A stretch of DNA of 64,000 nt from Prosthecobacter sp. Its GTDB lineage: Bacteria > Verrucomicrobiota > Verrucomicrobiia > Verrucomicrobiales > Verrucomicrobiaceae. Below are positions 37,608 through 46,480 of the stretch, piece after piece. The stretch lies in the NCBI GenBank assembly GCA_019186985.1, contig JABARQ010000041.1, positions 62,001 through 126,000 of the forward strand, given 5' to 3'. Position numbers and translations under genes: made by a program. Numbering within the stretch: position 1 is the first letter of the stretch; every line of letters begins with the position of its first letter. The notes beneath the pieces were generated by a model. It was not told the DNA's origin. It was given only the letters and a program-made list of their open reading frames with translations, and made no database searches.

Positions 37608-38282
37608 ATGTCCCTGGTGACCCTTTCCAACGTTTCCAAGTCCTACCGTGATCCTGGCAGCCAGATCAGCGTGCCGGTTCTTCATGAAGTGAGCCTGACC
37701 CTTGAAGCCGGGGAGTCCGTGGCTGTGGTGGGACCTTCGGGCTGCGGCAAGAGCACGCTTTTGAACATCATCGGCACCCTGGATGCGCCGGATTCCGGCG
37801 AATACCTCCTGGAGGGGGAGAGCGTCGCTGGCTGCACGGCCGCGCGACTGGCGGAGCTGCGCAGCAGGAAGATCGGCTTCATCTTTCAGCTTCATCACCT
37901 CATGCCGCAGTGCACGGTCCTGGAAAACGTGCTGCTGCCCACCCTGGCCCTCAAGGAAAGCGACCCGGAGGTTCGTGGACGAGCCGAGGAGTTGCTGGAG
38001 CAGGTTGGGCTGAAAGACCGCCTGTCCTGGAGGCCTGCGCAGCTTTCCGGTGGGGAGAGGCAGAGGGTTGCCGTCGTGCGGGCCCTGATCAACCAGCCCA
38101 GGCTCATTCTGGCGGACGAACCGACCGGAGCGCTGGACGAAAGGAATGCCGAAGCTCTGACCAGCCTGCTTTTGGAACTGCAGAAGACGACGGGGGTCAG
38201 CCTGGTCCTCGTCACCCATCATCCGGCCCAGGCGGCACGGATGAGCCGGGTGCTGAGGATTCACGAAGGCCGCCTGCAGTGA
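37608..38282 (+). CDS. LolD/MacB-type ABC ATPase, orphan
   Basis: The 224-residue ATPase has Walker A GPSGCGKST, signature LSGGERQR, Walker B LILADEPTGALD and switch His in VTHHP. The absence of other domains and the DEPTGALD motif place it among LolD/FtsE/MacB-type subunits. LolD sends lipoproteins to the outer membrane together with LolC/E, but no permease gene lies on either side, so it must pair with a distant one. The ATG at 37608 is preceded by an in-frame GTG. Confidence 0.88.
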   Translation: MSLVTLSNVSKSYRDPGSQISVPVLHEVSLTLEAGESVAVVGPSGCGKSTLLNIIGTLDAPDSGEYLLEGESVAGCTAARLAELRSRKIGFIFQLHHLMPQCTVLENVLLPTLALKESDPEVRGRAEELLEQVGLKDRLSWRPAQLSGGERQRVAVVRALINQPRLILADEPTGALDERNAEALTSLLLELQKTTGVSLVLVTHHPAQAARMSRVLRIHEGRLQ

Positions 38283-38399
38283 ACCTCCGTGGAGGCAGGC
38301 CATGCGGCGGGCAGCGAGGCTCTTGCATTCCGGGAGATCGCCCCTAATCTGCGCGCCCTTTTTAACCAACCCCAACAAGCAACACATCCACACAAGACC

Positions 38400-39425
38400 A
38401 TGAGCAACCTCAAGCATGTCGCGGTCGTCGGCGCCACCGGAGCGGTGGGGGTGGAAATGCTGCGCTGCCTCGAGCAGCGCGGTTTCCCCGTCGGCCAGCT
38501 CACCCTTCTCGCCAGCGCCCGCAGCGCCGGAAAGAAGATGAAGTTCAAAGGTGAGGACGTGACGATCAAGGAGCTCACCCCCGAAAGCTTCGGCGGTGTG
38601 GACATCGCCCTGTTCAGCGCCGGGGGCGGCATCTCCCGTGACTTCGCCCCGCACGCGGTGAAGGCCGGGGCCGTGGTGGTGGACAACTCCTCCTTCTTCC
38701 GCATAGACCCAAAGGTCCCGCTGGTCGTCCCCGAGATCAATGCCGGGGACGTGAAGGGGCACCAGGGCATCATCGCCAACCCGAACTGCACGACCGCCAT
38801 TTCACTGATGGCCCTTTACCCGCTGCATCAGGCCTTTGGTGTGAAGCGCATCTTCGCCTCCAGCTACCAGGCCGTGTCGGGCACCGGAGCGCAGGCCATC
38901 GAGGAACTGGCGAAGCAGTCCCGCGAGTGGGCGGCGGAAAACCGTGCCTGGGACGCCGCCAAGCTGGCCTCCGAGCCCCATGTCTACCCTCATCAGATCG
39001 CCTTCAACGCCATACCGCACGTCGACAGCTTCCTGGATACGGGCTATACCAAGGAGGAGATGAAGATGGAGAACGAGGGGCGCAAGATCATGCATCACCC
39101 CGATTTCCGCGCCTCGGTCACCTGCGTGCGCATCCCGGTCTTCCGCGCCCACAGCATCGCCATCAGCGCCGAATTTGAAAAGCCCGTGGACCTGGCGAAG
39201 GCCCGCGAGGTGCTCTCGAAGGCGCCAGGCCTGGATGTGATCGATGATCCGGCCAACAAAAAGTATCCTCTGGCCCTCGACATCGCCGGGCGTGACAACT
39301 GCGCGGTCGGACGGCTCCGTCTGGACTGTGCGCTGGACAACGGCCTGTCCTTCTGGGTGGTGGGCGATCAGCTCCTCAAGGGCGCGGCGCTGAATGCAGT
39401 GCAGATCGCCGAGTGCCTGGTCTGA
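38400..39425 (+). CDS. asd: aspartate-semialdehyde dehydrogenase
   Basis: Asd reduces aspartyl phosphate to aspartate semialdehyde with NADPH, feeding lysine, DAP, methionine and threonine. The 341-residue protein has the Rossmann start VAVVGATGAVG, the catalytic Cys130 in NPNCTTAI, and the later SSYQAVSGTGAQ and HPDFRASVTCVRIPVFRAHS stretches. The length and order match the short Gram-positive-type ASADH. The ATG at 38400 was chosen by homology. Its transcript ends at the canonical terminator. Confidence 0.96.
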   Translation: MSNLKHVAVVGATGAVGVEMLRCLEQRGFPVGQLTLLASARSAGKKMKFKGEDVTIKELTPESFGGVDIALFSAGGGISRDFAPHAVKAGAVVVDNSSFFRIDPKVPLVVPEINAGDVKGHQGIIANPNCTTAISLMALYPLHQAFGVKRIFASSYQAVSGTGAQAIEELAKQSREWAAENRAWDAAKLASEPHVYPHQIAFNAIPHVDSFLDTGYTKEEMKMENEGRKIMHHPDFRASVTCVRIPVFRAHSIAISAEFEKPVDLAKAREVLSKAPGLDVIDDPANKKYPLALDIAGRDNCAVGRLRLDCALDNGLSFWVVGDQLLKGAALNAVQIAECLV

Positions 39426-39448
39426 CGAACTTTCGGCAGCATTTTGGG

Positions 39449-39488
39449 AATCCGGGTCACCGTTCATCGACGGGCCCGGATTTTTCTT
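39449..39488 (+). terminator. rho-independent terminator of asd
   Basis: AATCCGGG (39449-39456) pairs with CCCGGATT (39475-39482) around an 18-base loop and is followed by TTTCTTTG, 25 bases after the asd stop codon. Confidence 0.85.
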
Positions 39489-39503
39489 TGGCGGCGGCTG
39501 TGA

Positions 39504-39986
39504 TCAGCCCGCCTTGGCCATCTCCCGGGCTTCCTTGTGCTGGCAGCGGCCGGTGCGGGCCAGCTCCTCGCATCGCGCCTCGATGCGCATGGACTTCATC
39601 TGCGGCTGGAAGCCCAGGCGGCGGGTGATGCAGTCATGCAGCAGGGCGGCGTTGTCGTCCTCGAACTCCACCACGCGGTCGCAGTCGAGGCAGATGAGGT
39701 GGTTGTGCTGCGGCTTGTCGAGAAAGTTTGGGTCGTAGTAGGTCTGGTCCCGGCCGAAATCGACCTCCCTCAGCAGGCCGCACTCCACCAGGAGCTGGAG
39801 GGTGCGGTAGATCGTGGCGCGGGAGATGGTGCGGTCCAGCTTGCGGGCCTTTTCCAGCAGGTCGTCGGCATTGAAATGGTCATCCGTGGCAAAGGCGGCC
39901 TCGACGATGACCTCCCGTTGCTTGGTGCGACGAAGGCCGGATGCGGAGAGATGCGTTTCCAGCCTTTCTTTGATTCGGGGGTCCAT
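39504..39986 (-). CDS. fur: Fur-family metal-responsive repressor
   Basis: The 160-residue protein has the winged-helix HTH (about 20-80, TKQREVIVEA, RTISRATIYRTLQLLVECGLL) and the dimerisation/metal domain. The structural zinc site CLDC (Cys99, Cys102), preceded by HNH (His94, His96), is present; a second cysteine pair CEELARTGRC lies near the C-terminus. Whether it senses iron, zinc or peroxide cannot be told by eye. The gene is monocistronic and convergent with asd. Confidence 0.9.
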   Translation of the reverse strand: MDPRIKERLETHLSASGLRRTKQREVIVEAAFATDDHFNADDLLEKARKLDRTISRATIYRTLQLLVECGLLREVDFGRDQTYYDPNFLDKPQHNHLICLDCDRVVEFEDDNAALLHDCITRRLGFQPQMKSMRIEARCEELARTGRCQHKEAREMAKAG

Positions 39987-40060
39987 GTTGAGACGAGGCT
40001 AGGCAAATTGAGAATGAAGGCAAGGCAGGATGTGACAAAGGCAAAAGATGAGCCTTGATC

Positions 40061-40855
40061 TCAACTGCGCCGGGCTCCGCCAAAGTAATGTCCGAGAGCT
40101 TCGATCATGCCTTCACTGGCCGGGCGGGTGGCGACGAAGCCGCCATGACGCAGGACGTGAGCCTTCACGGGCGGCAGGCCGTTGCCAGGGGTGGCGATCA
40201 TGCTGGCATGCTGTGGATCGAGCATGGACAGGTCGTTGTGATTGTCACCGGCGGCGAAGCAGCGGGCGGCGTCCAGGCCGAGCAGGCGGGCCAGTTCGCT
40301 GAGGGCGGTGCCCTTGCTGTAGCCGCTGTGGGAGAACCTCAGGTAAACGCCGTTGCGATGGTAGCCGATGTCCGGAAACTGGCGTGAGTGGGTGTCGATG
40401 AAGCTGCAGATGACATCGAGTTCCTCGTCCGTGGTGCCGACGATGCCGAGCTCGCCGTAGTCGCCCTGGAGAAACTGGGCCCGTGTCTGGGTCTCGACCA
40501 TCTGACGAATGGCGAGCAGGGAGGCCTCATGGTCGCGGACAAAGCGTTCATGGGCCTTGCGGGCCTGCTTGTTCCAGGCGCCAAAGTCGGTCCACTTGCT
40601 GAAGAGGCCCGGTTTGTAGATGTCGCACTCCTGGGCGATGATGTAGTCGGGCTGCATGAAGATGCCATGCTGGGCGAGGCCCTGGACGGTCTGGGAAAGG
40701 CTGCGGCCCGTGTTGATGACCCAGGCCGCGCCCTGGGCGCGAAGCTGCTGGATCATCTGGCCGAGGGATGGGTGGAAGACCGGGTCGCCTTCGGGATTGA
40801 TCAAGGTGCCGTCAAAGTCAAAGCAGAGGATGAAGTTGGGCTTGGGGGCGGCCAT
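40061..40855 (-). CDS. HAD-superfamily (Cof-type IIB) phosphatase
   Basis: The 264-residue enzyme has motif I DFDGTL, motif II TGRS, motif III Lys in YSKGTALS and motif IV GDNHNDLSML, the complete set for a HAD type IIB phosphatase. The cap domain lies between about 90 and 190. A small-molecule sugar or cofactor phosphate is likely but unspecified. The gene stands alone on its strand, between fur and the membrane protein gene. Confidence 0.9.
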   Translation of the reverse strand: MAAPKPNFILCFDFDGTLINPEGDPVFHPSLGQMIQQLRAQGAAWVINTGRSLSQTVQGLAQHGIFMQPDYIIAQECDIYKPGLFSKWTDFGAWNKQARKAHERFVRDHEASLLAIRQMVETQTRAQFLQGDYGELGIVGTTDEELDVICSFIDTHSRQFPDIGYHRNGVYLRFSHSGYSKGTALSELARLLGLDAARCFAAGDNHNDLSMLDPQHASMIATPGNGLPPVKAHVLRHGGFVATRPASEGMIEALGHYFGGARRS

Positions 40856-40924
40856 CGGTACTTGGATTTAGCAGGCGGGAGGGCCGGGGGGGCAACAGGA
40901 AAAGAAGGGGGCAAACGAAAAAGC

Positions 40925-42313
40925 TCAGGCCTGATGAGCAAGGACTCTCCAGACGGCCAGCCCGCCCAGGGTGAAGGCATGGATGGCCGTGGCCCAGCGT
41001 CCACCGTCGCGTCGTCGGGCCCGGTGCAGCAGGCCTTCAGTGCCGCAGACCAGGCTGATGGAAAGCGGGATGACCAGGGCGTGCAGATGGCGGACGGAGA
41101 GCACCCGGGCGTCCCAGAGGGCGGTGAGGACGCAGAGAGTTGTGGCAAGCAGGACAAAGATCACCGTGGTGGCGGTTTCCGGGTGAAGGCGCTGGCCGGC
41201 ATGACCTGGTCGGGCCGTGGTGGTTCGGAGCATGAGGGCAAGAGCCAGCATGCCTGCGGTCAAGACAGCGAACGACCGAAGCACCCTGTGCATGTCCTGG
41301 TGGATGATTTTTCCGCCCAGGAACAGACGTTCCCGGACGTCGTTCATGGTCAGGCCTGGCAGGATGTTGGCCAGGGAAGGACGGTCCAGGGCCGGTGAAC
41401 GGGCCAGGCTTGCTGAGTCGGGGTGGGATTCCATCCATTGCTGTGCGGCAGCGGCATCGCTCAGCCACCGCACATGATCGACATGGCTGAAGAAGGCGTC
41501 GCCGAAACGTTCGTAGGCTGCCTGAAGCCTGGGGCCGGTGATGAAGAAGAAGGCGGCGGCCATCATGAGCAGGCCGAGCCAGTGATTGCGCCAGACCCAC
41601 TGGGAGATGCCGGTGGGGGTGGTGAAATGCGTTGCGGCCCAGCCCCAGAGGGCGCGCAGCGTGCTGATGAGGACAAAGCAGCCGACGATGGTGAAGACCA
41701 GACGGTCTTCGAATAGCCAGGCAATGGCGGCGCTGATGCCGATCATCGCATAAACCCAGAGGGAGTTTCTGCGCAGGGCCTGGATGCAGCCAAGCCAGAG
41801 AAGCAGGAGGGCGGTGTGAAAGAAAACCTCGCCGGTGAAGAACGGCATCACCGGCAGGAATCCGTCCAGGGCGGCCACGACCAGCAGCCAGAGGGTCGTG
41901 GCAAGGCTGAAGGTCCGCGAGCAGACCAGGGTGAGCAGGATGAGAAAGCCCAGCGTGAAGCCCAGCCGGAACATGCCGGTGCCGAGAAGGGTGGCTTCGA
42001 CATCCATGCCATCACCCATCCAGGCGGCCATCCAGGGCCAGAGAGGCTGCACCAGGCCGTCGGAGCGATGGGGGGCCATCTTGTGAAGCGGTTCCGAAAA
42101 GCTGAGGCTGAAGTCAGGCTTCAGATCCTGGGCGGTCACTGTCATCAGCTCAAGGTTTTCGACCTCGGCCTTGGTCAGCTGCTCTGGCCTGTGTTTTCGG
42201 ATGTCGTTGACGGAGCTGGAAAAAAGCAGCCAGAGGGTCATGCCCAGCCCGCAGAGCAAGACGATCTGGCGAAGCCAGAAGCGGAGCCTGGGGTGCGTCT
42301 TAAGGGCGGCCAT
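40925..42313 (-). CDS. multi-pass membrane protein of unknown function
   Basis: The 462-residue protein has about nine to ten hydrophobic segments and a large loop (about 45-110, with HRPEQLTKAEVENLELMT) between the first and second. The overall look, with Asp-rich GDGMDVEATLLG near the second segment and MPFFTGEVFFHTALLLLWLG, is compatible with polyprenyl-linked glycosyltransferases of the GT39/ArnT kind, but no DxD/DE motif was identified confidently. The ATG at 42313 was chosen over one at 42343. No neighbours give context. Confidence 0.6.
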   Translation of the reverse strand: MAALKTHPRLRFWLRQIVLLCGLGMTLWLLFSSSVNDIRKHRPEQLTKAEVENLELMTVTAQDLKPDFSLSFSEPLHKMAPHRSDGLVQPLWPWMAAWMGDGMDVEATLLGTGMFRLGFTLGFLILLTLVCSRTFSLATTLWLLVVAALDGFLPVMPFFTGEVFFHTALLLLWLGCIQALRRNSLWVYAMIGISAAIAWLFEDRLVFTIVGCFVLISTLRALWGWAATHFTTPTGISQWVWRNHWLGLLMMAAAFFFITGPRLQAAYERFGDAFFSHVDHVRWLSDAAAAQQWMESHPDSASLARSPALDRPSLANILPGLTMNDVRERLFLGGKIIHQDMHRVLRSFAVLTAGMLALALMLRTTTARPGHAGQRLHPETATTVIFVLLATTLCVLTALWDARVLSVRHLHALVIPLSISLVCGTEGLLHRARRRDGGRWATAIHAFTLGGLAVWRVLAHQA

Positions 42314-42451
42314 GTCGGACGATGATCCCACGAGATAAGCCAATCAGAAGGATCCTGGCAAGCATCGCGGGGAAGGGCTTGTCATTTTCGCAAGGATGAC
42401 CGGCAAGGAGCCGCCTCATTCATGCGTGCCTGACCAGGGGCAGCCGCTGGA

Positions 42452-43570
42452 TCAGGGAGGGGATTCCCCGCCTGTTGGCTCCGCCGGGCCGGAGGGCGGT
42501 GGCGGCTCCGCCGGTCCTTTGAGGTCATGCAGCCGTGTGCGGGTGATCTGGGCGCGGCGTACGTCACGCTCCTCCGGGCTCAGTTCGATGCCGGCCCGCA
42601 TTTGCAGGTGGGCGGGCTGGATTTCCAGGAGCAGCAGGTCGAGAAGGCCGCGGTCGCAGTCCGGGATGAGGTCGAGGTCGGCGCCCAGGCGGAGCAGGGA
42701 CAGCAGGTTGAGCGCCTCCTTGGAGGTCAGCACATGGGAGTAGCGAAGGATGGCGAAGGCCCTGCCGACCTGGTCGTGCAGCATGGTGGCATTGTCCTCA
42801 AGCAGCTTGTGGCGGGCGTTGACCTCGTTGTTCACCACCCGTTCGATCACCTTTTCGATGGCGGCGATGATGTCCTCCTCACGTTCTCCCAGCGTGTGCT
42901 GGTTGGAGATCTGGAACAGGTTCCCGAGCGCCTCGGTGCCTTCTCCGTAAAGGCCGCGCACAGCCAGGCCGATCTTGCCGATGGCCTTGATGACGGGGTT
43001 GATCTGCTCCGTGAGGGCGAGCGCTGGCAGGTGCATCATGACTGAGGCGCGCATGCCGGTGCCGACGTTGGTGGGGCAGGCGGTGAGGTAGCCGAGTTCG
43101 CGGTCGAAGGCATAGGGAAGCCGGGCTTCGAGCTCGCTGTCCACATGATCCACGAGCTGCCAGGCGCTGCGCAGGTTGAGCCCCGGGCGGATGCCCTGGA
43201 TGCGGAAGTGATCCTCCTCGTTGATCATGATCGACAGGTTCTGCCGGGCGTCGATGACGACCGCGCAGCCGGCGGCACGCGCCGCATGTTCGCGGCTGAC
43301 GAGGTGGCGTTCGACCAGGACCTGCTTCTTGATCTTGCTGATGGTGGCGTAGTCCTCGCTGTAGTGCTCGGCCATTTCGGGCAGTCCTTCGACCACGGGG
43401 CGGGCCAGGTTGAGCAGGTCCAGGCGCTGGTGTTCCTGGCTGTAGCCGGGGAAGGGGAAGCCACGGAGATTGCGGGCAAGGCGCACGCGCGAGGTCATGA
43501 CAACATCCGAATGTGGGCCGCTGCCCTGCATCCAGTCAGCCGGATGGTTGATGAGGGTCTTGAAGTTCAT
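42452..43570 (-). CDS. mcsB: protein-arginine kinase
   Basis: McsB phosphorylates arginine residues on proteins, marking them for ClpCP degradation in Bacillus and relatives. The 372-residue sequence has the phosphagen-kinase fold signatures: VVMTSRVRLARNL (substrate/nucleotide loop), INEEDHFRIQ, GYLTACPTNVGTGMRASVMMHLPAL and RGLYGEGTEALGNLFQISNQ. The C-terminal tail is Pro/Glu-rich. It is cotranscribed with mcsA, whose stop is 8 bases upstream. CtsR and ClpC genes, usual neighbours in Firmicutes, are not nearby. Confidence 0.95.
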   Translation of the reverse strand: MNFKTLINHPADWMQGSGPHSDVVMTSRVRLARNLRGFPFPGYSQEHQRLDLLNLARPVVEGLPEMAEHYSEDYATISKIKKQVLVERHLVSREHAARAAGCAVVIDARQNLSIMINEEDHFRIQGIRPGLNLRSAWQLVDHVDSELEARLPYAFDRELGYLTACPTNVGTGMRASVMMHLPALALTEQINPVIKAIGKIGLAVRGLYGEGTEALGNLFQISNQHTLGEREEDIIAAIEKVIERVVNNEVNARHKLLEDNATMLHDQVGRAFAILRYSHVLTSKEALNLLSLLRLGADLDLIPDCDRGLLDLLLLEIQPAHLQMRAGIELSPEERDVRRAQITRTRLHDLKGPAEPPPPSGPAEPTGGESPP

Positions 43571-43578
43571 GGTCGGCG

Positions 43579-44166
43579 TCAGGTGGAAGGGGGGGGAGTC
43601 GTGGAAGCGGCGTCGTTGAGCCGGTCGATCTCCTTCTTGAGGGCGGCGGCATCCTCGTAGCGCTCTTCACGCACGGCGTTTTCAAGCTGTTCACGAAGCT
43701 GGGCGACCGTGGGTTTGGCCGGGGCCTGGAGCTGTGGTGGGGGCGGCGGCTGCGCGGGGGGCTCGGTTCTCGGCGGAGGTGAGAGGAGCTTCACCGGCGG
43801 CGGATTGTCCGGAATCAGGGCGGCACGAGCCGGGACCTTGCCCTTGTGGGTGGTGCCCTTGTGCATGGCGCGAAGCAGGTTGTCGAGGCCCTCACGGAAG
43901 GTGTTGTAGCACTCTGGGCAGCCCATGCGGCCGATCTTCTTGAGCTGGGAGGCGGTGAAACCACAGGCTTCGCAGGCCGGCTCGGCCGCAGCGTGAGAAG
44001 ACGGAGGATGGGAACTCAGGAAGGCCTCCGCCAGGCCGAAGCCGGCTTCATCGGTCACTCCCTTGGCCTTGGAGCAGGCGTCACACAGGTTCACCGTTGT
44101 CATCTGCCCGTTGATGATCTGGGTGAGGAATACGGTGGCTTCATTTTCGCAGACGTCGCACTTCAT
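43579..44166 (-). CDS. mcsA: McsA-like zinc-finger activator with UVR motif
   Basis: The 195-residue protein has two CxxC pairs near the start (MKCDVCENEA and CDACSK), a second pair CEACGF and CPEC (about residues 65-90), a Pro-rich linker (about 120-155) and a C-terminal UVR motif, LREQLENAVREERYEDAAALKKEIDRL, of about 36 residues. This is the order of Bacillus McsA, which activates McsB. The long proline linker is unusual. I chose the ATG at 44166 because the MKCDVCENEA start matches the family. Confidence 0.9.
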   Translation of the reverse strand: MKCDVCENEATVFLTQIINGQMTTVNLCDACSKAKGVTDEAGFGLAEAFLSSHPPSSHAAAEPACEACGFTASQLKKIGRMGCPECYNTFREGLDNLLRAMHKGTTHKGKVPARAALIPDNPPPVKLLSPPPRTEPPAQPPPPPQLQAPAKPTVAQLREQLENAVREERYEDAAALKKEIDRLNDAASTTPPPST

Positions 44167-44278
44167 GGAGGGGATACGCTTACGGTGGCGCAAGGGAGGC
44201 GTCAACGGGCCTCGGCGCCAGTCATTTCCGCGTCATATCGTTGCTTGAACGGCGCTGATACCGTCGCCATCATGAGGG

Positions 44279-46408
44279 ATGCCCTCAGAAGGACCCATTT
44301 TCCGCTTCCAGGAACAGCATTTCATCAACCGCGAGCTGAGCTGGCTGGCCTTCAACGAACGTGTTCTCGACGAGGCGGCGCGGGCGGACCTGCCCGTGCT
44401 GGAGCGGGTGAAGTTCCTGGCCATCACGGCATCGAACATGGATGAGTTCTTCATGGTTCGCGTGGGGGCGCTTCAGTTTCTCCGGGAGCAGGGGCGCCGT
44501 GCCAAGGACGCCAGCGGGCTGACCCCCAGCCAGCAGTGGGACGCGATTCATGAGCGCGCCTCAGCTTTTGTCACCCGTCAGCATGAGCTGCTCTCTCAGA
44601 CTCTCCTGCCCCTGCTGGCGGAGAAGGGCATCCGGCGGCTGCGTCCGGCCGAGCTGACGCCGGCCCAGCGCACCTACCTGGAGGACCACTTCATGGAGCA
44701 TGTGTTTCCGGTGCTTTCGCCCATTGCCATCGAGGAGGGGGCGGCCCCTTCCATCCCGGCCCTGCAGCTGAACCTGCTGTGCACCGTGGCCTCGCAGTCG
44801 GCGGAGGGGGAAACCACCCAGCGCCTGGTGCTTGTCGGAGTTCCTGGGAACCTTCCACGCCATGTGGCTCTGCCTGAGGCCGAGGGGGCTCGCCATGCCT
44901 ATGTCAACCTGGAGGACGTGATGCGCATGTTCCTGCATTGCTGCTTCCCGTCTGAAAACATCACCGCCACCGCCTGCTTCCGCATCAGCAGGAATTCGGA
45001 CATCGCCGCCGATGATGAGAATGTGAGCGACCTCGTCAGCGAGATGGAGGGCATCCTCGACAAGCGCCTGCAGAGCCCGGCGATCCGCATTGAGATCGAG
45101 GAAGGGGCTCGTCGTGAACTTGTTTCCGCCATCCGCTCGATGGGTGATGCCGCCAAGGCGCAGGTCTTCACCATCCCTGGTGAGCTTGACCTGACCTCCT
45201 GTTTCGCCATCGCCAACCTGCCAGGGTTTGATGACCTGAAGATCGACGTGTGGCAGAGCCAGACACCGCCGCAGATCGGGCCCGGGGACAGCATGTTTGA
45301 CGTGATCAAGCGCGGCGACCTGCTGCTGCATCATCCTTACGAAGGCTTCGAGCCCGTGGTGAAGCTGATCGAGGAGGCGGCGGTGGACCCCAATGTCATC
45401 GCCATCAAGCAGATCCTGTATCGAACCGCGAAGAACAGCCGCATCGTCGCGGCCCTGATCAAGGCGGCGGAGGCGGGCAAGCAGGTGACGGTGCTGGTCG
45501 AGCTCAAGGCCCGGTTTGACGAGGCCAGGAACCTGGACCGTGCCAACGAGCTGCTGAACGCCGGCGCCCAGATCATCTACGGCGTGCGCGGCCTGAAGAC
45601 CCACGCCAAGGTCTGCCTCATCATGCGGCGCGAGGCCGGGCATCTGGTGCGCTACATGCACTTTGGCACGGGCAACTACAACGAGGCGACGGCGCGGCTT
45701 TACACCGACATCAGCTACCTGACCTGCCGGGCCGACTACGGCAGCGACGCCAGCGCCTTCTTCAACACGGTCACCGGCCGTTCGCGTTTCGTGCATTTCC
45801 AGAGGCTGAGCATGGCCCCCTTCGGGCTTCGTGAGCGCCTGCTGTCCATGATCCGCAGTGAAACCGAGCGCGCCCGGCAGGGCGAGACGGCCGAGATGCT
45901 GCTGAAGATGAATTCGCTCGAGGATCGTGAGATGATCGAGGCGCTCTACGAGGCCTCGCAGGCCGGGGTGAAGATCCGCCTGAACATCCGCGGCATCTGC
46001 TGCCTGCGGCCCGGGGTGAAGGGGGTGAGCGACAACATCACGGTCGTCAGCATCATCGACCGCTACCTGGAGCATGCCCGCATCTACGTCTTCAGGCAGG
46101 GCGGGCGCTCCGTCGTCTTCATCTCCAGCGCGGACTTCATGAACCGCAACCTGTCAAAGCGGGTCGAGCTTCTGGTGCCCGTGGAGGATCGTGAGGCCAA
46201 GAAACGGCTGATTCACATCCTCGAAACCCATTTTGCCGACACGGCGCGTGGAAGGACTCTGCGCAGCGATGGCACCTGGCATCTGCCGCAGGTCGCCCAC
46301 AAGAAGGCGAAGCGGTCCCAGGAAGCCTTTGCCAGGGAGGCGGCCCGCCGCAGCAAGCAGCGCAACCAGTCGCCGGACGTGCTGGTTCCTCATGTGCCGA
46401 AGGCGTGA
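44279..46408 (+). CDS. ppk1: polyphosphate kinase 1
   Basis: PPK1 makes and degrades inorganic polyphosphate at the inner membrane. The 709 residues span the N, H, C1 and C2 domains: NRELSWLAFNERVL at the start, ASNMDEFFMVRV, KQILYRTAKNSRIV, the autophosphorylated His442 in KTHAKVCLIMR, MHFGTGNYNE and the second His in EHARIYVF. The length is typical. It faces the H+-pyrophosphatase gene across a short convergent spacer. Confidence 0.96.
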   Translation: MPSEGPIFRFQEQHFINRELSWLAFNERVLDEAARADLPVLERVKFLAITASNMDEFFMVRVGALQFLREQGRRAKDASGLTPSQQWDAIHERASAFVTRQHELLSQTLLPLLAEKGIRRLRPAELTPAQRTYLEDHFMEHVFPVLSPIAIEEGAAPSIPALQLNLLCTVASQSAEGETTQRLVLVGVPGNLPRHVALPEAEGARHAYVNLEDVMRMFLHCCFPSENITATACFRISRNSDIAADDENVSDLVSEMEGILDKRLQSPAIRIEIEEGARRELVSAIRSMGDAAKAQVFTIPGELDLTSCFAIANLPGFDDLKIDVWQSQTPPQIGPGDSMFDVIKRGDLLLHHPYEGFEPVVKLIEEAAVDPNVIAIKQILYRTAKNSRIVAALIKAAEAGKQVTVLVELKARFDEARNLDRANELLNAGAQIIYGVRGLKTHAKVCLIMRREAGHLVRYMHFGTGNYNEATARLYTDISYLTCRADYGSDASAFFNTVTGRSRFVHFQRLSMAPFGLRERLLSMIRSETERARQGETAEMLLKMNSLEDREMIEALYEASQAGVKIRLNIRGICCLRPGVKGVSDNITVVSIIDRYLEHARIYVFRQGGRSVVFISSADFMNRNLSKRVELLVPVEDREAKKRLIHILETHFADTARGRTLRSDGTWHLPQVAHKKAKRSQEAFAREAARRSKQRNQSPDVLVPHVPKA

Positions 46409-46452
46409 CGGGGAGACCATCACGCCTTCGTTAAGCGGAAGAGGGCATGTCA

Positions 46453-46475
46453 GGAATCCTCCGGCAGGAGGTTCC
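46453..46475. terminator. candidate bidirectional hairpin between ppk1 and hppA
   Basis: GGAATCCTCC (46453-46462) pairs with GGAGGTTCC (46467-46475) with one bulged base around a 4-base loop. There is no T-tract, so the terminator role is inferred from position between convergent stops. Confidence 0.4.
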
Positions 46476-46480
46476 CGGGA

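Noticed and set aside
36375-38762. Very long minus-strand open frame covering AsmA-like, LolD and asd starts
   Set aside because: It overlaps three genes with clear motifs in the other strand and has no recognisable domain.
44561-46075. Minus-strand open frame opposite ppk1
   Set aside because: Entirely antisense to a strong family match; no motif.
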